In this document: positions 10,801 through 23,677 of the stretch, one piece after another
Position numbering within the stretch: the stretch's first letter is position 1
Layout of the letters: the number at the start of each line of letters is the position of its first letter
Assembly: GCA_050084515.1 (NCBI GenBank)
Contig: CM114273.1
Coordinates: 8,556,001-8,620,000, forward strand
Length of the DNA: 64,000 nt
DNA from: Blasia pusilla
Lineage: Eukaryota > Marchantiophyta > Marchantiopsida > Blasiales
Reading direction: 5' to 3'
Program-made: the position numbers and the translations under genes
The notes under the pieces: generated by a model
What the model was told of the DNA's origin: nothing
Seen by the model: only the letters and a program-made list of their open reading frames with translations
Database searches by the model: none

Positions 10801-11845
10801 AGTGCTCTACCAATTTGGGGGATGGCGAACATCATCGATATTGTGGAGACTTGGGAACATGAGAGCAATACTGTTGCAGAGATGCAAGGGTTTACTTTGG
10901 TGGGATCGACATGGAACCAAAGAAGGCAACGCTGCAGGAAGGGGTTATTGCTACTTTCATCAGGTCTCAATGTCTACCTCTCATACATCTAGAAGATCAA
11001 GATATCGGGGGCCAATATCATTGGCTACGTCTTGGTTTGGTTGGGGGATCTTATTGTTATTTGGCAGTTTGTTATTTTGCACCACTGTCTATACTCCACA
11101 CGCACTTACAATCGAAGTCAACCGTTCCATCGACTTATTGGGGATGTTCTCAAATATCAAATCAAAGGTGGAGTCTTTCTAGTTGGGGGGATTTCAATGC
11201 TCGCACACGTACTGCTCAATTTACCCAATTCAGTGATTCCTTGACTTCTCCTCTTCTCAAGAACATGAGGATGGTTTGTGGTCTAGAATCTCTTCAGATC
11301 TTTCTACAAATCCTTTGACTGAGCATTTTTAACCTTCGATTCGGAGCCACTTGTAATTTGAAAGTTCTTAATGGAACCTTCTCATTTTCCCAACTCTAAC
11401 CGCAATACGTGTTTCTCCTCTACCGGCGCTAGCACCATCGATTATCTTCGGTCCTCGCCCGCTGATAGCTCTACATTTGGTATTCTAGAACCTCAGCCTG
11501 AATCAGATCCCTTTGTCTACTCTCTCACTTTCAAAGGCAATTTCCTCTCTCGATATCTCAATCTGTTTTAGCCTCTCCCAAGTTTCGCTTAGATCCCGGT
11601 GAAAAAGATCTTTACACGCTACATTTACAAGAACTCTTGACTCGGATTGTATGGAGCCCAGATCCACACGCGGCAAGTTTGCAACTAACCGTGTGTAGCT
11701 AGGAGAAGGTCTTAAGGATCTTTTTCAGGGTCAGTGCATGAATGACTTGTAATGTGTTTTTCAGCCTTTTGACCCTTTGGGTCCCACGGGCTTGATCTAT
11801 TTACCATTTACCTAACCGAATTGCTCAAAAGCAGTGCATCTAAGT
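7890..11845 (+). mobile_element. Array unit 3 (dead LINE unit)
   Basis: This unit keeps the linker-to-RT text in the longest clean frame: 8044-8790 (248 codons), then 8553-9194 in another frame carrying FKKAFDTVPRKLL and YGDDIILLAR. The frame is cut at about 9166 by loss of a C and by altered bases after CTTT. Nested insertion 2 is at 9120-9807 and insertion 3 at 11692-11811 between CTAACCG repeats. Endonuclease begins near 10762. Small differences from unit 2 lie mostly at CAG or CTG, for example about 10400-10470, where several bases are lost. Confidence 0.9.
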
Positions 11846-14800
11846 TCTTTTCGCGCCACAGGGATAGAAGTGCTAGGAGGCTGCCTTGTAATGGGTGGTT
11901 TGACTCTGAATGCAAGCAAGCAAGCAAGGGCACGATCAATTGATAAATCTTTGGATATCCAAAGTCGGCTTATTATGACGAGCCTTTACAAATATTTACT
12001 TGGTGAAATCTAGGAAACGAGCTTTCTTGCGGCGGAAGCAAGAGTCCTTGACAAGGGAGCTGCACGAGGACCCCAAATCATTTTGGAGACGGTTAGTAGT
12101 ACGGTCTTCAAAACCTACTCTCGATCGCAAGTCTTTGATATCTTTTTAAAAGCTCTATTTCTTCCCCGACGCTACATCTATGCCACGTTGTGAAGGAATA
12201 CCTGGCTTATTCTCTGAAGCAGAGGCGATGACTCAACTAAGAAGATTAGCGAATGGTAAATGTGAGGATTTGGATGGTCTTTCTATTGAACTTTTCAAGT
12301 GGGGAGGAGATTGTATTGGACCGATCCTCGCCAAAGTACTGGGCGATGCTGCTATCTATGGTTTTCCTTCAACTTGGTCGCTACGGGAGATTGTTCCTAT
12401 TCACAAATCAGGAAGGAAGGACTTGGTGACAAACTATCGCACTATCATGGTGGGTAGTGTTTTCGCCAAGTTGTTTGGGAAATTGGTGGAGTCAAAGTTG
12501 AGCGCATGGACAGAGTCTTTCCAAAAGAGAGAGCACGGGTCCAAGCTGGTTTTCGCCCAACATACAACACCATCGACCATATCTTGGCCTTGCGTGTTTT
12601 ACGGGAGAAATCTAAGGGCAATGGAAAAGCTTTGTTTTGCGGCTTCATCGATTTCAAGAAAGCTTTTGATCTGCCTGTAAGCTCTTATGGGGAAGGCTGC
12701 ATGCAAGCCATTGGGACCCTTTGGGTCCCACGGGCTTGATGTATTTACCATTTACCATTGGAGTACCACCAAATCTCCTAGCAGCCGTGGCCACGTTATA
12801 CCATTCCGTTCGGGCCAAGATCAAAGGTCCACAAACTCAAGAGATCTTGAGTACAAATCGAGTCATTCAAGGTTGCCCTCTCTCCTTGGAGTTTTCGTGG
12901 ATGATATCGAAAAGTGGTTGGAGGAATGTGATAGTGAAGGTGTCAAGATCGGGACTTTGTCATCAAAGCTCTATTGTATGGCGATGATATCATATTACTA
13001 GCACGTTTACAAAAACACCTCGACACTTTGGCAAGGTTTTGTACCGAATGAGATGGAGGTTAATCAAGAGATCGCAAGGGTGAGATCTCTTGATGTTTCT
13101 CGCCTCCCTCATCAAGCTTTGCGAGCCGCACGTTCCATAGGGTGGATGGCGGATGTGGTGACTTGGTCTTCAAAGTGGAATGTGGCGGAACGCGATTGGG
13201 ACTTGAAACCGATGGCCCTCCGTGAGCATCTACAGAAGCAATCTCTCAACATCATTTGGAGCAGTCCAGGCACCAAAATGGAGTTTTATCAACTTCATGT
13301 TAATCCTATGCTTGTATATTGTGAACAAGGATACCTACTTGCAGGGATGTCCACGTTCTTACGACATATTATCGCACGTCATAGAACTGGGTCACACAGG
13401 CTAGGAAGGACGATGGTTTAAAATTGATAGAAGTGAACGAATTTGTAGGTTATGTGCCGGAGAAAATATTGAAGATGAAGAGCATGTGTTTGTTACATGT
13501 CCAAGGTATGAAGAAATTAGACTAGCTCATAAAATAGATGTGGAGAATTTCTATTCTTTACTACAGCTAGTGCCTTATGATTTAGGTTGTTATCTCGGTG
13601 GTCGTCATCATTCATCGCTCAACTGCTCTAGGTCAGAGCTAGGGAGAAGGTCTTAACGATCTTTTTTTGGTCGGTGCATGAATGACTTGTAATGTGTTTT
13701 TCAGCCTTTTGACCCTTTGGGTCCCACGGGCTTGATCTATTTACCATTTACATGGACAAGTCTAAAGTCATTATAGTGGGTACTAGATCCAAGTTCTCGT
13801 TCTTTTACAAAGGTCTACAATTAGAACAAGTGAAGAGTTACTTACAAATATCTAGGCATCGATTTCTCTCATGACTATAGTTGGGCACTTTGCGTGCAAA
13901 AGAGAGTAGAAGCTCGTTACAAAGCTCTATACTCATTTTCAAACCGGTGTAGAAGAAGAGCTCATCTTGTGTCTTGGGGTCTTAGGAAATTCTTATTTAG
14001 GAGCTTAGTGTTGCCGGTGGTCTTATATGGGACCCAAGTTTGGGGCCCTAGTTGTAAGAAGACAGGTTGGCAGCGCGTGGAGAGGTGCAAAAGATCTTTC
14101 TACAAGAAGAATTGGGTGTAAGAAACCAAACTCCCGACGCTATTCTTCTTATGAAACAGGTTGTCTTCCTCTAGAGGCTGAAGCTCTTTACTTGACCATC
14201 ACTTACTTACATCGCAAGGGTGAGATCTCTTGAAGTTTCTCGCCTCCCTCATCAAGCTTTGCGAGCCACACGTTCCATAGGGTGGATGGCGGATGTGGTG
14301 ACTTGGTCTTCAAAGTGGAATGTGGCGGAGCGCGATTGGGACTTGAAACCGATGGCACTCCGCGAGCATCTACAGAAGCAATTTCTCGACATTATTTGGA
14401 GCAGCCCGGGCACCAAAATGGAGTTTTATCAACTTCATGTTAATCCTACGCTTGTATATGGTAAATAGATATTGCAAACAAGGATACCTACTTGGGATGT
14501 CCACGTTCTTGCGTCATATTATCGCACGACATAGAAGTGGGTCTCGTGGGCTAGGAATTGAGGAAGGACGATGGTTTAATATTGATAGAAGTAAATGAGT
14601 TTGTAAGTTATGTGACGGAGAAAATGTTGAGGATGAAAAGAGAGTTGTCAACCCACCGAAAAAGAGAGTTATCAACCTAGCAATCCAAGAAGCCGAGAGT
14701 GTTGATGTGGAATATACGAGGCCTTTCAACAACAAAGTATGTGAGTGCTCTACCAATTTGGGGGATGGCGAACATCATCGATATTGTGGAGACTTGGGAA

Positions 14801-15789
14801 CATGAGAGCAATCACTTTGCAGAGATGCAAGGGTTTACTTTGGTGGGATCGACATGGAACCAAAGAAGGCAACGCGCAGGAAGGGGTTATTGCTACTTTC
14901 ATCAGGTCTCAATGTCTACCTCTCATACATCTAGAAGATCAAGATATCGGGGGCCAATATCATTGGCTACGTCTTGGTTTGGTTGGGGGATCTTATTGTT
15001 ATTTGGCAGTTTGTTATTTTGCACCACTGTCTATACTCCACACGCACTTACAATCGAAGTCAACCGTTCCATCGACTTATTGGGGATGTTCTCAAATATC
15101 AAATCAAAGGTGGAGTCTTTCTAGTTGGGGGGATTTCAATGCTCGCACACGTACTGCTCAATTTACCCAATTCAGTGATTCCTTGACTTCTCCTCTTCTC
15201 GAAGAACATGAGGATGGTTTGTGGTCTAGAATCTCTTCAGATCTTTCTACAAATCCTTTGACAGAGCATTTTTTAACCTTCGATTCGGAGCCACTTGTAA
15301 TTTGAAAGTTCTTAATGGAACCTTCTCATTTTCCCAACTCTAACCGCAATACGTGTTTCTCCTCTACCGGCGCTAGCACCATCGATTATCTTCGGTCCTC
15401 GCCCGCTGATAGCTCTACATTTGGTATTCTAGAACCTCAGCCTGAATCAGATCCCTTTGTCTACTCTCTCACTTTCAAAGGCAATTTCCTCTCTCGATAT
15501 CTCAATCTGTTTTAGCCTCTCCCAAGTTTCGCTTAGATCCCGGTGAAAAAGATCTTTACACGCTACATTTACAAGAACTCTTGACTCGGATTGTATGGAG
15601 CCCAGATCCACACGCGGCAAGTTTGCAACTAACCGTGTGTAGCTAGGAGAAGGTCTTAAGGATCTTTTTCAGGGTCAGTGCATGAATGACTTGTAATGTG
15701 TTTTTCAGCCTTTTGACCCTTTGGGTCCCACGGGCTTGATCTATTTACCATTTACCTAACCGAATTGCTCAAAAGCAGTGCATCTAAGT
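11846..15789 (+). mobile_element. Array unit 4 (dead LINE unit)
   Basis: Same architecture. The RT frame 12180-12680 is intact from the linker to FKKAFD, and then the ACTG-containing stretch at 12668-12680 is garbled. In this unit the CAG in the TTTTGTACCCAGAATG stretch is missing (about 13040), and GGGGAC is shortened at about 12950. Nested insertion 2 is at 13065-13751; endonuclease starts near 14705. The CTG site in the endonuclease reads ATCACTTTG at about 14809-14820 instead of ATACTGTTG. Confidence 0.9.
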
Positions 15790-18700
15790 TCTTTCGCGCC
15801 ACAGGGGATAGAAGTGCTAGGAGGCTGCCTTGTAATGGGTGGTTTGACTCTGAATGCAAGCAAGCAAGCAAGGGCACGATCAATTGATAAATCTTTGGAT
15901 ATCCAAAGTCGGCTTATTATGACGAGCCTTTACAAATATTTACTTGGTGAAATCTAGAAACGAGCTTTCTTGGCGGAAGCAAGAGTCCTTGACAAGGAGT
16001 CTGCACGAGGACCCCAAATCATTTTGGAGACAGTTAGTAGTACGGTCTTCAAAACCTACTCGATCGCAAGTCTTTGATATCTTTTGCCGAAAAGCTCTAT
16101 TTCTTCCCGACGCTACATCTATGCCACGTTGTGAAGGAATACCTGGCTTATTCTCTGAAAGAGGCGATGACTCAACTAAGAAGATTAGCGAATGGTAAAT
16201 GTGAGGATTTGGATGGTCTTTCTATTGAACTTTTCAAGTGGGGAGGAGATTGTATTGGACCGATCCTCGCCAAAAATCTTGGGCGATCTTTGCTATCTAT
16301 GGTTTTCCTTCAACTTGGTCGCTACGGGAGATTGTTCCTATTCACAAATCAGGAAGGAAGGACTTGGTGACAAACTATCGCACTATCATGGTGGGTAGTG
16401 TTTTGCCAAGTTGTTTGGGAAATTGGTGAGTCAAAGTTGAGCGCATGGACAGAGTCTTTCCAAAAAAAGAGAGCACGGGTCCAAGCTGGTTTTCGCCCAA
16501 CATACAACACCATCGACCATATCTTGGCCTTGCGTGTTTTACGGGGAGAAATCTAAGGGCAATGGAAAAGCTTTGTTTTGCGGCTTCATCGATTTCAAGA
16601 AAGCTTTTGATCTGTGCACTCGTAAGCTCTTATGGGGAAGGCTGCATGCAAGCCATTGGGACCCTTTGGGTCCCACGGGCTTGATGTATTTACCATTTAC
16701 CATTGAGTACCACCAAATCTCCTAGCAGCCGTGGCCACGTTATACCATTCCGTTAGGGCCAAGATCAAGGTCCACAAACTCAAGAGATCTTGAGTACAAA
16801 TCGGAGTCATTCAAGGTTGCCCTCTCTCCTTGGAGTTTTCGTGGATGATATCGAAAAGTGGTTGGAGGAATGTGATAGTGAAGGTGTCAAGATCGGGACT
16901 TTGTCATCAAAGCTCTATTGTATGGCGATGATATCATATTACTAGCACGTTTACAAAAAACACTCGACACTTTGGCAAGGTTTTGTACCCAGAATGAGAT
17001 GGAGGTTAATCAAGAGATCGCAAGGGTGAGATCTCTTGATGTTTTCGCCTCCCTCATCAAGCTTTTATGAGCCGTGACGTTCCATAGGGTGGATGGCGGA
17101 TGTGGTGACTTGGTCTTCAAAGTGGAATGTGGCAGAACGCGATTGGGACTTGAAACCGATGGCCCTCCGTGAGCATCTACAGAAGCAATCTCTCAACATC
17201 ATTTGGAGCAGTGCCGGCACCAAAATGGAGTTTTATCAACTTCATGTTAATCCTATGCTTGTATATTGTGAACAAGGATACCTACTTGCAGGGATCTCCA
17301 CGTTCTTACGACATATTATCGCACGTCATAGAACTGGTCACACAGGCTAGGAAGGACGATGGTTTAAAATTGATAGAAGTGAACAATTTGTAGGTTATGT
17401 GTCGGAGAAAATATTGAAGATGAAGAGCATGTGTTTGTTACATGTCCAAGGTATGAAGAAATTAGACTAGCTCATAAAATAGATGTGGAGAATTTCTATT
17501 CTTTACTACGACTAGTGCCTTATGATTTAGGTTGTTATCTCGGGGTCGTCATCATTCATCGCTCAACTGCTCTAGGCTGTAGCTAGGAGAAGGTCTTAAG
17601 GATCTTTTTCAGGGTCAGTGAATGAATGACTTGTAATGTGTTTTTCAGCCTTTTGACCCTTTGGGTCCCACGGGCTTGATCTATTTACCATTTACATGGA
17701 CAAGTCTAAAGTCATTATAGTGGGTACTAGATCCAAGTTCTCGTTCTTTTACAAAGGTCTACAATTAGAACAAGTGAAGAGTTACTTACAAATATCTAGG
17801 CATCGATTTCTCTCATGACTATAGTTGGGCACTTTTGCGTGCAAAAGAGAGTAGAAGCTCGTTACAAAGCTCTATACTCATTTTCAAACCGGTGTAGAAG
17901 AAGAGCTCATCTTGTGTCTTGGGGTCTTAGGAAATTCTTATTTAGGAGCTTAGTGTTGCTTGGTGGTCTTATATGGGACCCAAGTTTGGGGCCCTAGTTG
18001 TAAGAAGACAGGTTGGCGGTAGCGTGGGAGAGGGTGCAAAGATCTTTCTACAAGAAGAATTGGGTGTAAGAAACCAAACTCCCGTGACGCTATTCTTCTT
18101 TGAAACAGTTGTCTTCCTCTAGAGGCTGAAGCTCTTTACTTGACCATCACTTACTTACATCGCAAGGGTGAGATCTCTTGAAGTTTCTCGCCTCCCTCAT
18201 CAAGCTTTGCGAGCCCACACGTTCCATAGGGTGGATGGCGGATGTGGTGACTTGGTCTTCAAAGTGGAATGTGGCGGGAGCGATTGGGACTTGAAACCGA
18301 TGGCACTCGCGAGCATCTCTGAAGCAATTTCGACATTATTTGGAGCAGGGGCACCAAAATGGAGTTTTATCAACTTCATGTTAATCCTCACGCTTGTATA
18401 TGGTAAATAGATATTGCAAACAAGGATACCTACTTGCGGGGATGTCCACGTTCTTGCGTCATATTATCATACGACATAGAAGTGGGTCTCGTGGGCTAGG
18501 AATTGAGGAAGGACGATGGTTTAATATTGATAGAAGTAAATGAGTTTGTAAGTTATGTGGACGGAGAAAATGTTGAGGATGAAAAAGAGAGTTGTCAACC
18601 CACCGAAAAGAGAGTTATCAACCTAGCAATCCAAGAAGCCGAGAGTGTTGATGTGGAATATCTGAGGCCTTTCAACAACAAAGTATGTGAGTGCTCTACC

Positions 18701-19731
18701 AATTTGGGGATGGCGAACATCATCGATATTGTGGAGACTTGGGAACATGAGAGCAATCTTGTTGCAGAGATGCAAGGGTTTACTTTGGTGGGATCGACAT
18801 GGAACCAAAGAAGGCAACGCGCAGGAAGGGGTTATTGCTACTTTCATCAGGTCTCAATGTCTACCTCTCATACATCTAGAAGATCAAGATATCGGGGCCA
18901 ATATCATTGGCTACGTCTTGGTTTGGTTGGGGATCTTATTGTTATTTGGCAGTTTGTTATTTTGCACCACTTGTCTATACTCCACACGCACTTACAATCA
19001 AGTCAACCGTTCCATCGACTTATTGGGGATGTTCTCAAATATCAAATCAAAGGTGGAGTCTTTCTAGTTGGGGGGATTTCAATGCTCGCACACGTACTGC
19101 TCAATTTACCCAATTCAGTGATTCCTTGACTTCTCCTCTTCTCGAAGAACATGAGGATGGTTTGTGGTCTAGAATCTCTTCAGATCTTTCTACAAATCCT
19201 TTGTGAGCATTTTTAACCTTCGATTCGGAGCCACTTGTAATTTGAAAGTTCTTAATGGAACCTTCTCATTTTCCCAACTCTAACCGCAATCGTGTTTTCT
19301 CCTCTCTGGGCGCTTAGCACCATCGATTATCTTGGTCCTCGCTCGCCAGCGATAGCTCTACATTTGGTATTCTAGAACCTCAGCCTGAATCAGATCCCTT
19401 TGTCTACTCTCTCACTTTCAAAGGCAATTTCCTCTCTCGATATCTCAATCTGTTTTAGCCTCTCCCAAGTTTCGCTTAGATCCCGGTGAAAAAGATCTTT
19501 ACACGCTACATTTACAAGAACTCTTGACTCGGATTGTATGGAGCCCAGATCCACACGCGGCAAGTTTGCAACTAACCGTGTGTAGCTAGGAGAAGGTCTT
19601 AAGGATCTTTTTCAGGGTCGGTGCATGAATGACTTGTAATGTGTTTTTCAGCCTTTTGACCCTTTGGGTCCCACGGGCTTGATCTATTTACCATTTACCT
19701 AACCGAATTGCTCAAAGCGGTGCATCTAAGT
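15790..19731 (+). mobile_element. Array unit 5 (dead LINE unit, more indels)
   Basis: First unit with clearly more small indels than units 1-4. Examples: one T lost and one G gained in the CGCCACAGGG start (15791-15816), changes in the GCGGCGGAAG stretch (15971-15980), loss of CAG in GAAGCAGAGGC (16155-16165), and a poly-A gain at 16461-16467. Frames are short as a result; the longest RT pieces are 16074-16370 and 16534-16725. Nested insertion 2 is at 17011-17695 and endonuclease starts near 18651. Near 19290-19350 the ACCGGCGCTAGC stretch is altered at several points. Confidence 0.9.
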
Positions 19732-22700
19732 TCTTTTCGCGCCACAGGGATAGAAGTGCTAGGAGGCTGCCTTGTAATGGGTGGTTTGACTCTGAATGCA
19801 AGCAAGCAAGCAAAAGGCACGATCAATTGATAAATCTTTGGATATCCAAAGTCGGAAACTTATTATGATGAGCCTTTACAAATATTTACTTGGTGAAATC
19901 TAGAAACGAGCTTTCTTGGCGAAGCAAGAGTCCTTGACAAGGAGCTGCACGAGGACCCCAAATCATTTTGGAGACGGTTAGTAGTGCGGTCTTCAAAACC
20001 TACTCTCGATCGCAAGTCTTTGATATCTTTTGCGAAAAGCTCTATTTCTTCCCGACGCTACATCTATGCCACGTTGTGAAGGAATACCTGGCTTATTCTC
20101 TGAAGCGCAGGCGATGACTCAACTAAGAAGATTAGCGAATGGTAAATGTGAGGATTTGGATGGTCTTTCTATTGAACTTTTCAAGTGGGGAGGAGATTGT
20201 ATTGGACCGATCCTCGCCAAAGTACTGGGCGATGCTGCTATCTATGGTTTTCCTTCAACTTGGTCGCTACGGGAGATTGTTCCTATTCACAAATCAGGAA
20301 GGAAGGACTTGGTGACAAACTATCGCACTATCATGGTGGGTAGTGTTTTCGCCAAGTTGTTTGGGAAATTGGTGGAGTCAAAGTTGAGCGCATGGACAGA
20401 GTCTTTCCAAAAGAGAGAGCACGGGTCCAAGCTGGTTTTCGCCCAACATACAACACCATCGACCATATCTTGGCCTTGCGTGTTTTACGGGAGAAATCTA
20501 AGGGCAATGGAAAAGCTTTGTTTTGCGGCTTCATCGATTTCAAGAAAGCTTTTGATACTGTACCTCGTAAGCTCTTATGGGGAAGGCTGCATGCAAGCCA
20601 TTGGGACCCTTTGGGTCCCACGGGCTTGATGTATTTACCATTTACCATTGGAGTACCACCAAATCTCCTAGCAGCCGTGGCCACGTTATACCATTCCGTT
20701 GGGCCAAGATCAAGGTCCACAAACTCAAGAGATCTTGAGTACAAATCGAGTCATTCAAGGTTGCCCTCTCTCCTTGGAGTTTTAGTGGATGATATCGAAA
20801 AGTGGTTGGAGGAATGTGATAGTGAAGGTGTCAAGATCGGGGACTTTGTCATCAAAGCTCTATTGTATGGCGATGATATCATATTACTAGCACGTTTACA
20901 AAAACACCTCGACACTTTGGCAAGGTTTTGTACCCAGAATGAGATGGAGGTTAATCAAGAGATCGCAAGGGTGAGATCTCTTGATGTTTCTCGCCTCCCT
21001 CATCAAGCTTTGCGAGCCGCACGTTCCATAGGGTGGATGGCGGATGTGGTGACTTGGTCTTCAAAGTGGAATGTGGCGGAACGCGATTGGGACTTGAAAC
21101 CGATGGCCCTCGTGAGCATCTCTGAAGCAATCTCTCAACATCATTTGGAGCGGTCAGGCACCAAAATGGAGTTTTATCAACTTCATGTTAATCCTATGCT
21201 TGTATATTGTGAACAAGGATACCTACTTGCGAGGATGTCACGTTCTTACGACATATTATCGCACGTCATAGAACTGGGTCACACAGGCTAGGAAGGACGA
21301 TGGTTTAAAATTGATAGAAGTGAACGAATTTGTAGGTTATGTGCGGAGAAAATATTGAAGATGAAGAGCATGTGTTTGTTACATGTCCAAGGTATGAAGA
21401 AATTAGACTAGCTCATAAAATAGATGTGGAGAATTTCTATTCTTTACTACAGCTAGTGCCTTATGATTTAGGTTGTTATCTCAGGGTCGTCATCATTCAT
21501 CGCTCAAATTGCTCTAGGTCTGTAGCTAGGAGAAGGTCTTAACGATCTTTTTAGGGGTCGGTGCATGAATGACTTGTAATGTGTTTTTCAGCCTTTTGAC
21601 CCTTTGGGTCCCACGGGCTTGATCTATTTACCATTTACATGGACAAGTCTAAAGTCATTATAGTGGGTACTAGATCCAAGTTCTCGTTCTTTTACAAAGG
21701 TCTACAATTAGAACAAGTGAAGAGTTACTTACAAATATCTAGGCATCGATTTCTCTCATGACTATAGTTGGGCACTTTGCGTGCAAAGAGAGTAGAAGCT
21801 CGTTACAAAGCTCTATACTCATTTTCAAACCGGTGTAGAAGAAGAGCTCATCTTGTGTCTTGGGGTCTTAGGAAATTCTTATTTAGGAGCTTAGTGTTGC
21901 CGGTGGTCTTATATGGGACCCAAGTTTGGGGCCCTAGTTGTAAGAAGACAGGTTGGCGTAGCGTGGAGAGGTGCAAAAGATCTTTCTACAAGAAGAATTG
22001 GGTGTAAGAAACCAAACTCCCAGACGCTATTCTTCTTGCGGAAACAGGTTGTCTTCCTCTAGAGGTGAAGCTCTTTACTTGACCATCACTTACTTACATC
22101 GCGAAGGTGAGATCTCTTGAAGTTTCTCGCCTCCCTCATCAAGCTTTGCGAGCCACACGTTCCATAGGGTGGATGGCGGATGTGGTGACTTGGTCTTCAA
22201 AGTGGAATGTGGCGGAGCGATTGGGACTTGAAACCGATGGCACTCGCGAGCATCTCTGAAGCAATTTTCGACATTATTTGGAGCGGCCGGGCACCAAAAT
22301 GGAGTTTTATCAACTTCATGTTAATCCTACGCTTGTATATGGTAAATAGATATTGCAAACAAGGATACCTACTTATGGGGATGTCCCACGTTCTTGCGTC
22401 ATATTATCGCATACGACATAGAAGTGGGTCTCGTGGGCTAGGAATTGAGGAAGGACGATGGTTTAATATTGATAGAAGTAAATGAGTTTGTAAGTTATGT
22501 GACGGAGAAAATGTTGAGGATGAAAAAGAGAGTTGTCAACCCACCGAAAAGAGAGTTATCAACCTAGCAATCCAAGAAGCCGAGAGTGTTGATGTGGAAT
22601 ATACGAGGCCTTTCAACAACAAAGTATGTGAGTGCTCTACCAATTTGGGGATGGCGAACATCATCGATATTGTGGAGACTTGGGAACATGAGAGAGCAAT

Positions 22701-23677
22701 CTTGTTGCGAGAGATGCAAGGGTTTACTTTGGTGGGATCGACATGGAACCAAAGAAGGCAACGCAGGGGAGGAAGGGTTATTGCTACTTTCATCAGGTCT
22801 CAATGTCTACCTCTCATACATCTAGAAGATCAAGATATCGGGGCCAATATCATTGGCTACGTCTTGTTTGGTTGGGGATCTTATTGTTATTTGGCAGTTT
22901 GTTATTTTGCACCTTTGTCTATACCCACACGCACTTACAATCGAAGTCAACCGTTCCATCGACTTATTGGGGATGTTCTCAAATATCAAATCAAAGGTGG
23001 AGTCTTTCTAGTTGGGGATTTCAATGCTCGCACACGCATCGCTCAATTTACCCAATTCAGTGATTCCTTGACTTCTCCTCTTCTCGAGAAGAACATGAGG
23101 ATGGTTTGTGGTCTAGAATCTCTTCAGATCTTTCTACAAATCCTTTGTGAGCATTTTTTAACCTTGATTCGAGCCACTTGTAATTTGAAAGTTCTTAATG
23201 GAACCTTCTCATTTTCCCAACTCTAACCTTGCAATCGTGTTTCTCCTCTGGCGCTTAGCACCATCGATTATCTTGGTCCTCGCCAATGATAGCTCGATAG
23301 CTCTACATTTGGTATTCTAGAACCTCAGCCTGAATCAGATCCCTTTGTCTACTCTCTCACTTTCAAAGGCAATTTCCTCTCTCGATATCTCAATCTGCTT
23401 TTAGCCTCTCCCAAGTTTCGCTTAGATCCCGGTGAAAAAAGATCTTTACACGCTACATTTACAAGAACTCTTGACTCGGATTGTATGGAGCCAGATCCAC
23501 ACGCGGCAAGTTTGCAACTAACCGTGTGTAGCTAGGAGAAGGTCTTAAGGATCTTTTTCAGAGGTCGTGCATGAATGACTTGTAATGTGTTTTTCAGCCT
23601 TTTGACCCTTTGGGTCCCACGGGCTTGATCTATTTACCATTTACCTAACCGAATTGCTCAAAAGCGTGCATCTAAGT
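19732..23677 (+). mobile_element. Array unit 6 (dead LINE unit)
   Basis: This unit keeps long RT frames at 20030-20629 and 20392-21291 (299 codons) with FKKAFDTVPRKLL and YGDDIILLAR, as well as altered stretches, for example GTTGGGCCAAGATCAAGG at about 20698-20716. Nested insertion 2 is at 20956-21638. Endonuclease starts near 22592 and reads through to VGDFNARTR in one frame (22594-23226, 210 codons), the cleanest endonuclease frame in the array. The downstream part near 23225-23300 is heavily altered at CCG and CAG sites. Confidence 0.9.
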